34,483 nucleotides of DNA. It comes from DASXBA01 sp046729895 (GTDB lineage: Bacteria; Actinomycetota; Thermoleophilia; Solirubrobacterales; Thermoleophilaceae). Made by a program: the position numbers and the translations under genes. Location: contig JBKPHP010000022.1 in NCBI GenBank assembly GCA_046729895.1, positions 1-34,483 of the forward strand, written 5' to 3'. The notes beneath the pieces were generated by a model. That model saw only the letters and a list, made by a program, of their open reading frames with translations. It had not been told where the DNA came from and did no database searches. This document shows, one piece after another, positions 9,821 to 16,584 of this stretch (its first letter is position 1; each line of letters begins with the position of its first letter).

Positions 9821-10043
9821 ACAGGAGCGGATCAACCTGGGGCTCGAGTGCCCCGCGTGCGGCGAGCCGTGGCTACGCGGCACCAACCTCGCGGGCCGCT
9901 ACCGCTGCGTCAACTGCCTGCGCCGCTTCCAGCTGCGTTCCGACTGCCTCAACTGCGGAGCCCACTCGACGATCGCCCGCATGTCGGACACCGCGAACGT
10001 GATCTGTCGGAACTGCGGTGAATCTATGCTGCAGCCGATTTAA
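9804..10043 (+). CDS. Small protein with two zinc-ribbon modules
   Basis: A 79-residue protein with four CxxC pairs at residues 16/19, 35/38, 48/51 and 68/71, spaced as two consecutive zinc ribbons. The arrangement recalls YfgJ-like double zinc ribbons of enterobacteria, but that is resemblance of pattern, not proven homology. The central segment RYRCVNCLRRFQLRSDCLNC is strongly basic, which would fit RNA or ribosome contact. The start is ATG at 9804, inside the last codons of fmt in another frame, with AGAGGG about 6 bases upstream, so its translation is probably coupled to fmt. The C-terminal GESMLQPI is short and has no membrane segment. Function is unknown. Confidence 0.82.
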   Translation: MQRVAEQERINLGLECPACGEPWLRGTNLAGRYRCVNCLRRFQLRSDCLNCGAHSTIARMSDTANVICRNCGESMLQPI

Positions 10044-10058
10044 GCGCGGCCAGTGCAT

Positions 10059-10124
10059 AGTCCTCAGTCGTGAGTCCTCAGGGCAATAGTTACCCTGAGG
10101 ACTGCGGACTGAGGACTGCGGACT
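10059..10124. terminator. Long heptamer-built hairpin, likely bidirectional terminator
   Basis: The left arm 10059-10083 pairs with the right arm 10093-10117 over about 25 positions with a three-base mismatch patch. The inner part (AGGGCAA, then TAG, then TTACCCT) has one further mismatch. It lies between the convergent zinc-ribbon gene and molybdopterin oxidoreductase gene and touches the latter's stop codon. The right arm is made of four heptamers, GAGGACT-GCGGACT-GAGGACT-GCGGACT (10097-10124); the left arm contains their complements. The structure is plain in the sequence; the role is inferred from position. Confidence 0.65.
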
Positions 10125-12351
10125 AGGACGCCGCGGTTACCTCTACTGGGATGCCGTTCAGCACGGCGTTGCCCGAGACGGGGTCCACCAGCGACTCGTC
10201 GGCCAGGAGGTTGCTGTTCACGCCCGGGTGCTCGGAAGCCACGCGCATCCGGACGCCGGCGACGCCGTGGCCCCAACCGTGGGGAATCGAGATCACGCCG
10301 GGCATGATCGCGTCCGTGATCTCCACGGGCGCCTCGATCTCCCCGGTCGCCGAGCGCACCAGCGCCAACTTCCCCTCGGTCAGCCCCAGTCGGCCGGCGT
10401 CCTCGGGGTTCACGTGCATCGTGCAACGGTCCTTGCCCTTCACGAGCGCGTTCAGGTTGTGCATCCAGGAGTTGTTCGAGCGCAGTTGGCGGCGCCCGAT
10501 CAGCATCATCTCCCGCCCGTTTGAGCCGGCAGCGCTCGGCCCCGCTTCGCCGTGCTCCGCCGGCCTTCGCTTCAGCGATGCCCGCAGCCGGTCGAGGTCG
10601 GCCACGATCGGCTCGGGCGCGAGCTCTACCTTCCCGGAGGGCGTACGCAGCACCTCGGGGAGACGCCGCCGGTGTGGACCCAGGTCGACGCCGTGCGGGC
10701 TCGCCTCCAGGTCGGCGAGCGTCAGCTCGTAGGGGCCGGCCCGCAGGAAGAGGTCGAGGATGCGCTCCGGGCCACGGCGCGGCTCGAGCTCGCTCAGCAC
10801 CTCGTCGGGATCCCGGCCCGGCAGCTCGCGCTGGATCAGGGTACGCGCGACCAGCTCGTCGAGGGCCGCGATGTCGGCCTGGGGGCCCTGGCCCGAGACG
10901 ATCCCCGCCAAGCGGAGGAAGACCTCCCATTCGTCAGGCCGACCGCCGTCGTAGGTCAGCACCGGCGGCGAGTAGTTCGCCACGTCGCGGACGGCGAGCT
11001 GGTAGAGCGCCAGGTCGTAGTGGGATTTCTCGAGCGGCTCCGGCGCCGGCAGGATCACGTCCGCGCGGCGGGTCGTCTCGTTGACGTAGAGGTCGATCGA
11101 GAGCATGAACTCGAGCGAATCCATCGCCCGCTCGAGCCGCCCGCTGTTCGGGGTCGAGACGACCGGGTTTCCGGCGACCGTGATCAGCGCCCGTACCCGT
11201 CCCTCACCCTCGGTGTCGATCTCCTCCGCCAGGCAGGCCACCGGCAGCTCCCCGTAGGCCTCCGGCAGCCCGCGCACGCGGCTGTGCCATCGGCCCAGGC
11301 GCACGCCCTTGCCGCGGCCCGGTTCGCCGGTCGAGTTCTTCTGCGCTGCCGCGGCGAGCGTGAACATGGCGCCGCCCTCGCGGTCGAGGTTGCCGGTGAG
11401 CACGTTGACGACGTCCACCGCCCAGCTCGCGAGCGTCCCGAACTCCTGTGTCGTCGTCCCGATCCGGGCGTAGACGGCCGCGCGCCTGGCGGCAGCCAGC
11501 TCTCGCGCCATGCGGCGGATGTCCCGGGCCTCGATCCCGCAGGCGGCGGCCACCCGCTCCGGCTGGAACTCGCGAGCCAGCTCCTGCACCTCCTCGAGCC
11601 CGTTGCAATGCTCCGCCAGGCGCCCCGGCTCGACGAGCCCCTCCTCAATCAGCGTGCAGGCGATCCCCAGCAGCAGGTGGGCATCGGTCCCCGGGCGAAT
11701 GAAATGGTGCTCGTCGGCCTCCTGGGCCGTGCGGGTGCGGCGCGGGTCCACCACGACCACCTTGCCGCCCCGCTCGCGTATGGCCCGCAGCCGGCCGCGC
11801 ATGTCGGGGGCGGTCAGCAGGCTCCCATTCGACACCAGCGGATTGGCGCCCAGGATCAGGATGTGGTCGGTGCGGTCCACATCAGGCACCGGGATGCTCA
11901 GCATCGTTCCGAACATCAGGCCGGCCGAGACCTGCTTGGGCATCTGGTCCACGGTGCTCGCCGAGTAGACGTTCTGGGATCCGAGCGCACGGAGCCACGC
12001 GGTCCCGTAGATCAGCGCCGAGAGGTTGTGGGCGTTGGGGTTCCCCAGATAGACGGCGGCCGAGTTACGCCCGTGCTGCTCGAGAATGGGCGGGAGGCGG
12101 CGATCGATCTCGGCGAAGGCCTCCTCCCAGCTCGACTCGACCGGTTCGCCGCCGCGGCGGACGAGGGGAGTCGTCAGGCGATCGCTGTCCTCGTGCAGCT
12201 CCTTGAGCCCGTAGGCCTTGGGGCAGATGAACCCATGGCTCAGGACGTCCTCCTCGTCGCCGCGTATCGAGACCACGTCCTGCCCACGGGTCTCGATCTC
12301 GAGGCCGCAGGTCGCCTCGCAGAACGGGCAGGTGCGATGGTGGAGCGTCAC
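10123..12351 (-). CDS. Molybdopterin-dependent oxidoreductase (formate-dehydrogenase/DMSO-reductase superfamily)
   Basis: A 742-residue protein with an N-terminal [4Fe-4S] motif (Cys8, Cys11, Cys15, Cys43), then the large bis-MGD-binding domains and a C-terminal MopB beta-barrel (SNNSWMHNLNALVKG, RCTMHVNPEDAGRLGL, ISIPHGWGHG). The stretch where formate dehydrogenases carry the Mo-ligating Cys or Sec reads YSASTVDQMPKQ (about 129-140) with neither residue, so formate dehydrogenase activity is doubtful. No twin-arginine signal is seen, so it should be cytoplasmic. The start is GTG at 12351, ten bases after the upstream stop, with GGGAG almost touching it; the frame runs open upstream but without homology. 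It is last in a run that begins with glycan genes. The electron acceptor and substrate are unknown. Confidence 0.88.
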   Translation of the reverse strand: MTLHHRTCPFCEATCGLEIETRGQDVVSIRGDEEDVLSHGFICPKAYGLKELHEDSDRLTTPLVRRGGEPVESSWEEAFAEIDRRLPPILEQHGRNSAAVYLGNPNAHNLSALIYGTAWLRALGSQNVYSASTVDQMPKQVSAGLMFGTMLSIPVPDVDRTDHILILGANPLVSNGSLLTAPDMRGRLRAIRERGGKVVVVDPRRTRTAQEADEHHFIRPGTDAHLLLGIACTLIEEGLVEPGRLAEHCNGLEEVQELAREFQPERVAAACGIEARDIRRMARELAAARRAAVYARIGTTTQEFGTLASWAVDVVNVLTGNLDREGGAMFTLAAAAQKNSTGEPGRGKGVRLGRWHSRVRGLPEAYGELPVACLAEEIDTEGEGRVRALITVAGNPVVSTPNSGRLERAMDSLEFMLSIDLYVNETTRRADVILPAPEPLEKSHYDLALYQLAVRDVANYSPPVLTYDGGRPDEWEVFLRLAGIVSGQGPQADIAALDELVARTLIQRELPGRDPDEVLSELEPRRGPERILDLFLRAGPYELTLADLEASPHGVDLGPHRRRLPEVLRTPSGKVELAPEPIVADLDRLRASLKRRPAEHGEAGPSAAGSNGREMMLIGRRQLRSNNSWMHNLNALVKGKDRCTMHVNPEDAGRLGLTEGKLALVRSATGEIEAPVEITDAIMPGVISIPHGWGHGVAGVRMRVASEHPGVNSNLLADESLVDPVSGNAVLNGIPVEVTAAS

Positions 12352-12361
12352 CTCCCGGAGC

Positions 12362-13075
12362 CTACCGGCGGAGCTCGATCCAGAGGGCGCGCGCCCGGGC
12401 CAGGAGGCTTCCGTCGGAGTCGAAGAGCGCCACCCCGGCCTGGCGCTTGCGGCCATCCACCTCGATCGGCCAGGAGACGAGGGAGTGCGCGCGACCGGCC
12501 ATGACCGGGCGCTCCACGGAGGCGGTCAGTCGGGCGAGCACCACTGGCGGGCCCTCGCCGAAGTTCGCGACCGGCGCGCTCGTCGGGCAGTCGAGCGCTC
12601 CCCAGACGCACTCCCGCCGGACCAGCCCATCCGAGCCCGCGAGCGAGGGGTCGGGCGTCCAACCCGCCGCGAACAGGTCGGCTCCGGCCAACGGCCCGGG
12701 AAAGACCCGATATCCGTCGCCCGGCTCGCGCTCCGGTCCACAGATCACGCACGTCGGGAACGGGTGGCGCGAGCTCCAGCGCTCGTAACCGGCGCGCGAC
12801 GCCTGGTCGGCGAGCTCTGGATCGATCGCCTCGGGCGGCTCCAGCTCGAGCTCGCCCGGACGGCCCTCGGCCACGAGCGTCTTTGCCTGCCGAAGGACGA
12901 CCTGGTCCTCCTCGCGCTCGACCTCCAGCGGGATCTCGAGGGGCGGCGGGGCGCGTAGCGACACCTCCGCCGTCGTCACTTCGAGGAGCCCCGCGGCCAG
13001 TCCGCACGTATAGCCCCCGTTGGCCGAGTCCGGGGGGCCGTTGAAGCGACCGGGGATCAAGATCGTGTCCGCCAT
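12362..13075 (-). CDS. Hotdog-fold thioesterase-like protein
   Basis: A 237-residue soluble protein. The N-terminal part GRFNGPPDSANGGYTCGLAA resembles the opening of acyl-CoA thioesterase-type hotdog proteins, with the N-G-G-Y helix start, followed by the strand AEVSLRAPPPLEIPLEVERE. A middle segment has FPTCVICGPEREPGDGYRVF, with a CxxC pair that may bind metal or be structural. The C-terminal half (ECVWGALDCPTSAPV, VLARLTASVERPVMAGRAHS and SLLARARALWIELR) looks like a second hotdog module. The ATG at 13075 overlaps the flippase stop as ATGA, so translation is coupled. Related proteins are mostly annotated hypothetical; an acyl-thioester hydrolase or lipid-binding role is inference from fold only. 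Its place between a flippase and an oxidoreductase gives no clear substrate. Confidence 0.68.
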   Translation of the reverse strand: MADTILIPGRFNGPPDSANGGYTCGLAAGLLEVTTAEVSLRAPPPLEIPLEVEREEDQVVLRQAKTLVAEGRPGELELEPPEAIDPELADQASRAGYERWSSRHPFPTCVICGPEREPGDGYRVFPGPLAGADLFAAGWTPDPSLAGSDGLVRRECVWGALDCPTSAPVANFGEGPPVVLARLTASVERPVMAGRAHSLVSWPIEVDGRKRQAGVALFDSDGSLLARARALWIELRR

Positions 13076-14421
13076 CAGCCTCGACGGTAGAGCGCGTAGA
13101 GCGTGCCGCAGAGGGCCAGCGCGGCCCCCAGGTAGGCGGTCTCCACCTGCAACACGCGATTGTCGAAGTCGACCAGGACGAGGAAGGCCGCGAACCCTGC
13201 CGCGGTCGCCAGCCAGCAGATCGAGGCCGCCCGCGCCAGAGCCCGCGCCAGGAGCGCCTGGTTCAGTGTGGCCGCCGAGAGGTAGAGGCCCATTCCCAGC
13301 GAGATCAGCACCAGGCCGCCGCGGCCGTAGTCCCCCGCGCCGCCGAAGACGACGCCCATGAGCGACGGACCCACCGCCAGCATCACCAGCGCCACGCCCA
13401 CGGCGAAGGCCGCTATGGCTGCGAGGGTGACGTTGACGCTGCGACGGAAGGGATCGGTCTCCCCTCCGGCCCGGAGTCGCGTCAGGTGGGGAAGGATCGA
13501 GGTCTGGATGGCCTGGAAGAGCTGCAGGGGCGCTCGCGCGATCAGCAGGACGTTGAAGACGAACCCGGCAAGAGCCGCGCTCCCGCCCTCCGTCACCTTC
13601 ACGAGCAGCGGTCCGGCGTTGAGGAAGGTCTGCTCGGAGAGCATGATCAGCAGCACCGCAGCCGCGAAGCCGGCGCCCCGAGCCAAGGTGAATTCGGGCT
13701 CGCCCTGAGCCTCCGCCTCCGGGTCCGCTGCCTCCTCCAGAGCCTGGCGACTGGCCACTGGGGCCCGGCGCCGAAGGCGCCTCCCCAGCGCCCAGGGCAC
13801 CACAGCGAGCGAAACCACGGGCGCCGCCGCCATCCCCAGCGCCACCGCGGTCTGGCCCTCGGCGATTCCCACGGTCACCGCGAGCGCGAACAGGAAGCGG
13901 CAGCTCGCCTCCATCAGGACCAGCGCGCCGTAGAGCCCGAAGCGGTGGTGGCCGGCGAGGAACCCGCGCGCGAAGTAGCTCGCCGCGTAGGCGAGCACGG
14001 TGGCGATGAGGATCCAGTAGAGCGCCGCGACGCCGCCCAGGAGGTCGTCCTGGAGAGGGCCCCTCAGCGCCAGGGCCGCCGCGGCGAAGAGCAGACCGAG
14101 GGCGAGTTGGATGGTGGCGGCGACCCGCAGGTGCTCGTTGCCGGTCACGCCGCGCGCGTCGCGGTCGGCAATGGTCCTCGACAGCAGCTGCTCGACGGGC
14201 CGGTAGAGCACCGACACCGTGATGAAGACGGCCGACCACAAGAGCGTGATCCCTCCGTACTCGGACTCGGGCAGCGCGTAGCTGGCGAGCGAGAAGTAGG
14301 CGAAGGTGATCAGCCCCGTCGTGCCGATCCCCGCGGACAGGATCGCCGCGCCGCGGCCGTACGTCGCGAGGGGCGCCTTGCTCGAGGTCAGCCCGCGTGT
14401 GCGCTCAGTCGACGCGGACAA
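13075..14421 (-). CDS. Oligosaccharide flippase family membrane protein (Wzx/MurJ-like)
   Basis: A 448-residue protein with about 12-14 hydrophobic helices typical of MOP-superfamily flippases. Characteristic features are the opening GRGAAILSAGIGTTGLITF, LLWSAVFITVSVLYRPVEQL, RGFLAGHHRFGLYGALVLME, LLIARAPLQLFQAIQTSILP and a final helix ending LYRRG. Proteins of this kind move lipid-linked oligosaccharides from the inner to the outer leaflet. The central cytoplasmic loop (about residues 222-245) is charged and contains two heptamer-like units at 13746-13759 encoding part of VASRQ. The assigned TTG at 14421 overlaps the methyltransferase 3' end by 17 bases; support for it is only the good N-terminal position, and the true start may be slightly different. 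The stop overlaps the next gene's ATG. Confidence 0.87.
   Translation of the reverse strand: MSASTERTRGLTSSKAPLATYGRGAAILSAGIGTTGLITFAYFSLASYALPESEYGGITLLWSAVFITVSVLYRPVEQLLSRTIADRDARGVTGNEHLRVAATIQLALGLLFAAAALALRGPLQDDLLGGVAALYWILIATVLAYAASYFARGFLAGHHRFGLYGALVLMEASCRFLFALAVTVGIAEGQTAVALGMAAAPVVSLAVVPWALGRRLRRRAPVASRQALEEAADPEAEAQGEPEFTLARGAGFAAAVLLIMLSEQTFLNAGPLLVKVTEGGSAALAGFVFNVLLIARAPLQLFQAIQTSILPHLTRLRAGGETDPFRRSVNVTLAAIAAFAVGVALVMLAVGPSLMGVVFGGAGDYGRGGLVLISLGMGLYLSAATLNQALLARALARAASICWLATAAGFAAFLVLVDFDNRVLQVETAYLGAALALCGTLYALYRRG
13746..13759. repeat. Two heptamer units related to the glcE repeat
   Basis: GGCGACT followed by GGCCACT, in the same orientation as the glcE array; the first unit is identical to it. 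They fall in the cytoplasmic-loop coding region of the flippase. Two units could arise by chance; the match to 5505-5532 is what makes them notable. Confidence 0.4.
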
Positions 14422-15013
14422 GCAGCATGGTCCAGGGGAAGGGCGAGCGCACCGCCTCCACCTCGCCGTAGCGCGAGAGGAGGGAGACGAACGCCCGCTT
14501 GGACCAGTGGTTCAGGTGTCCGGGGGTGTTGCCGAGCGACCGCCAGTAGGCCCCGCGCGCCACGTTGAGCGCGCGCCAGAGCGGCTCGCGCGGGACAGAG
14601 ACGAGCAGATGCCCGCGGGCCACCCGCGCCATCTCGGAGAGCGTGGCCTCGGGCTTGGGCACGTGCTCGAGCACCTCGATCGCGGCCGCGAGGTCGAACT
14701 CGGCGTCCGCGAAGGAGAGCGACGACGCCTCATCGGCCCGAAACTCGAGGTTGTCGCGGCGGCGCCTCTCCCACTGGACGCGCAGCTTGGGGTCGTCGAG
14801 GTCGATCCCCACCACCCGGCCGTCGCCGAGCCGATCGGCCCACTGCTCGGTGAGAACGCCCTCGCCGCAGCCGACGTCCAGCACTGAGTCGGGGCGCGCT
14901 CGTTCCCAGAGCTCGTCGAGGGCGCCGTGGAAGCCGGCCATCAGCCGCTTCACCACCGGGTTGGACGAGCCGTACTTGTTGAAGGTGTTGCCGGTAGGGA
15001 CCTCCGCGGCCAT
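14405..15013 (-). CDS. Class I SAM-dependent methyltransferase
   Basis: A 202-residue protein with a complete Rossmann methyltransferase core: SVLDVGCGEGVLTEQW (motif I), VVGIDLDDPKL with the ribose-binding acidic residue, FDLAAAIEVLEHVPKPEATL (motif IV, UbiE/COQ5-like EVLEH), and RVARGHLLVSVPREPLWRAL. The start MAAEVPTGNTFNKYGSSNPV fits this actinobacterial glycan-locus type, in which the N-terminal segment names a Y-x-S-x-N-P-V motif. A GTG at 15079 is also possible: it overlaps the GT2 stop as GTGA and has GAGAGG upstream, adding 22 poorly conserved-looking residues. Genes of this sort sit beside glycosyltransferases and may methylate a sugar or lipid head group; the substrate cannot be read from sequence. 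Confidence 0.85.
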   Translation of the reverse strand: MAAEVPTGNTFNKYGSSNPVVKRLMAGFHGALDELWERARPDSVLDVGCGEGVLTEQWADRLGDGRVVGIDLDDPKLRVQWERRRRDNLEFRADEASSLSFADAEFDLAAAIEVLEHVPKPEATLSEMARVARGHLLVSVPREPLWRALNVARGAYWRSLGNTPGHLNHWSKRAFVSLLSRYGEVEAVRSPFPWTMLLVRVD

Positions 15014-15075
15014 GCCGGTCGCGTCGCTGGTGGGGAGCCGCCGCGCGGAGAGGGGCTCGCAGCCGGGCGGGCCGG

Positions 15076-16170
15076 TCACGCCTCGATCCTCTCGGGCGAC
15101 GGCCCGGAGGGTCCGCTGTAGGGATCCGAGGGATCCGCAGGCTTGCCGGTGGCCCCGGCGGCCCGCGCGCCGGTGGTCGCGGCCTGACCGGTCGCCTCCT
15201 TGCCGGGTTCGTAGTGGGACGGTGCCACCCCGACTCGGAGCTCGACTCGCCTCACCCGCTCCAGGATCCGCTGCTGGAGGACCCGGCTGCCGGCCAGGAT
15301 GTCGCCGAGCACGCCCAGGGCTGCGAACTGCACGGCGACTATGAACAGCGTCGAGCCGAGGATCAGCGACTGGATGTGGCCCTCGCCCTCGCCGGAGATG
15401 AAGAACCACAGGAAGCGGACCCAGATCACCGCCCCGATCAGTGCCGTGAGAGCGGCGGCGGCGAGGAACACGCGCAGCGGCTCGTACAGCGTGTAGATGC
15501 GGAAGATCGCGGTTGTGTTTCGCCGGACGTACGCCCACATCGACGGGAACAGCCGCGACTCGCGCGTCTTCGGATTCGTCCCGATCGGGACGTGCTCGAC
15601 GGCCACCAGCATCTTCCCGGCCTGGATGATCGTCTCGAGCGTGTAGGTGAACTTGGACACCACCTGCACCTGGAGCGCCGCCTCGCGGTTGTAGGCGCGG
15701 AAGCCGGAAGTCGTGTCGGGAACGCTGGTGCCGGAGGCGCGCCGGACCACCGCGCTGCCCCAGCGTTGGAGGCGCTTCTTCAGCGGCGAGAAGTGCTCGA
15801 TGAGGTCGGTCTCGCGGTCGCCGATCACCATGTCCGCCTGGCCGGTGAGGATTGGCTGCACGAGCTTGGGGATGTCGCCCCCGGGGTACTGGTTGTCCGC
15901 GTCCGTGTTGACGATCACGTCGGCGCCGAGCTTGAGGCAGGCGTCGAGGCCGGCCTGGAAGGCCGCCGCCAGGCCCTTGTTGTTCGTCAGCCGGACCACG
16001 TGGTCGACGCCGTGGGCGCGCGCGACCTCGACCGTGTCGTCGTCGGATCCGTCGTCGACCACGAGCCATTCGACCTCGTCGAAGCCCGGCACGGAGCGGG
16101 GGATCTCGGCGAGCGTCTCTGGAAGCTGGGTGGCCTCGTTGAAGCAGGGAATCTGGACGATCAGCTTCAT
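15076..16170 (-). CDS. GT2-family glycosyltransferase, polyprenol-phosphate-sugar synthase type
   Basis: A 364-residue protein. The GT2 domain shows IVQIPCFNEATQLPETL (nucleotide-binding first strand), EWLVVDDGSDDDTVEVA, and VIVNTDADNQYPGGDI with the DxD metal motif at about 90-92. The later TTSGFRAYNREAALQV and ETIIQAGKMLVAVEHVPI are typical of DPM/GtrB-like enzymes that load a sugar onto polyprenyl phosphate on the cytoplasmic face. Two hydrophobic helices follow (about 237-262 and 275-298) and a variable Gly/Ala/Pro-rich tail ends the protein. The ATG at 16170 is the first codon of the run reading leftward; no obvious ribosome binding site precedes it. The lipid-linked sugar it makes would feed the GT-C-type enzymes encoded farther right. 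Confidence 0.9.
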   Translation of the reverse strand: MKLIVQIPCFNEATQLPETLAEIPRSVPGFDEVEWLVVDDGSDDDTVEVARAHGVDHVVRLTNNKGLAAAFQAGLDACLKLGADVIVNTDADNQYPGGDIPKLVQPILTGQADMVIGDRETDLIEHFSPLKKRLQRWGSAVVRRASGTSVPDTTSGFRAYNREAALQVQVVSKFTYTLETIIQAGKMLVAVEHVPIGTNPKTRESRLFPSMWAYVRRNTTAIFRIYTLYEPLRVFLAAAALTALIGAVIWVRFLWFFISGEGEGHIQSLILGSTLFIVAVQFAALGVLGDILAGSRVLQQRILERVRRVELRVGVAPSHYEPGKEATGQAATTGARAAGATGKPADPSDPYSGPSGPSPERIEA

Positions 16171-16203
16171 TGCGTGACCCGGGTAGGGTAGAGAGTCAAG
16201 CTG

Positions 16204-16266
16204 CTTTCACCGCACTTTCACATTCATTGCATCGGTAACGAAACGACAACATCGTCTGCTACCGTG
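16204..16266. promoter_or_regulatory. Divergent promoter region with 11-bp-spaced repeats
   Basis: The gap between the divergent GT2 and small-membrane-protein genes is less GC-rich than its surroundings. It holds CTTTCAC twice (16204-16210, 16215-16221), one helical turn apart, as expected of an operator. TCGTCTGCTACCGTG (16252-16266) contains TACCGT, a TANNNT-type -10 box at a sensible distance from the ATG at 16302; a 14/15 match occurs upstream of the UPF0104 gene at 22838-22852. No convincing -35 box was seen. Confidence 0.35.
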
Positions 16267-16301
16267 GCCCGCGTCCCCGATCTCTTCTGGAGCCCCCGAC
16301 G

Positions 16302-16484
16302 ATGACCACCGTTCTCGCTTACCTGGATCCCGGCAGCGGGAGCATGATCCTCCAGATCATCGCTGGAGGCCTCGCTGCGGTGGCGGTCACCGCCAAGCTC
16401 TACTGGAACCGGCTGCTGAAGTTCCTCCGCATCAAGAAGGAGGATCCGCAGGCCGACGCCGCCTCCAAGCCGGACTCGGCCTAG
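16302..16484 (+). CDS. Small membrane protein with LDPGSGS motif
   Basis: A 60-residue protein: a short start ending AYLDPGSGSMILQ, one hydrophobic helix (about residues 14-34), then a basic stretch YWNRLLKFLRIKKE and an acidic tail. The LDPGSGS-x-x-LQ opening followed by one helix and a basic segment is, from memory, shared by small proteins next to methyltransferase and phosphatase/sulfatase-type envelope genes in other bacteria; that recollection needs a search. TGGAG precedes the ATG by about 10 bases. The basic end after the helix suggests an N-out, C-in topology. It probably opens the transcription unit of the next two genes, about 100 bases ahead of them. Function unknown. Confidence 0.78.
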   Translation: MTTVLAYLDPGSGSMILQIIAGGLAAVAVTAKLYWNRLLKFLRIKKEDPQADAASKPDSA

Positions 16485-16584
16485 GCGCTTAACATCCTCG
16501 CGCCCTGCAGCGGCGCGCGCCTTCTACACTTCGCCGCCGCCCCGGCGCATGGTTCCGCGTCGGGCGGCGGCTTTCCCCTGCGCG

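Noticed and set aside
7142..9886. Long minus-strand open frame across fmt and the permease
   Set aside because: Low-complexity translation opposite fmt and in another frame of the permease, both unmistakable genes.
10552..12504. Plus-strand frame opposite the molybdopterin oxidoreductase
   Set aside because: Composition of an antisense shadow, no family features.
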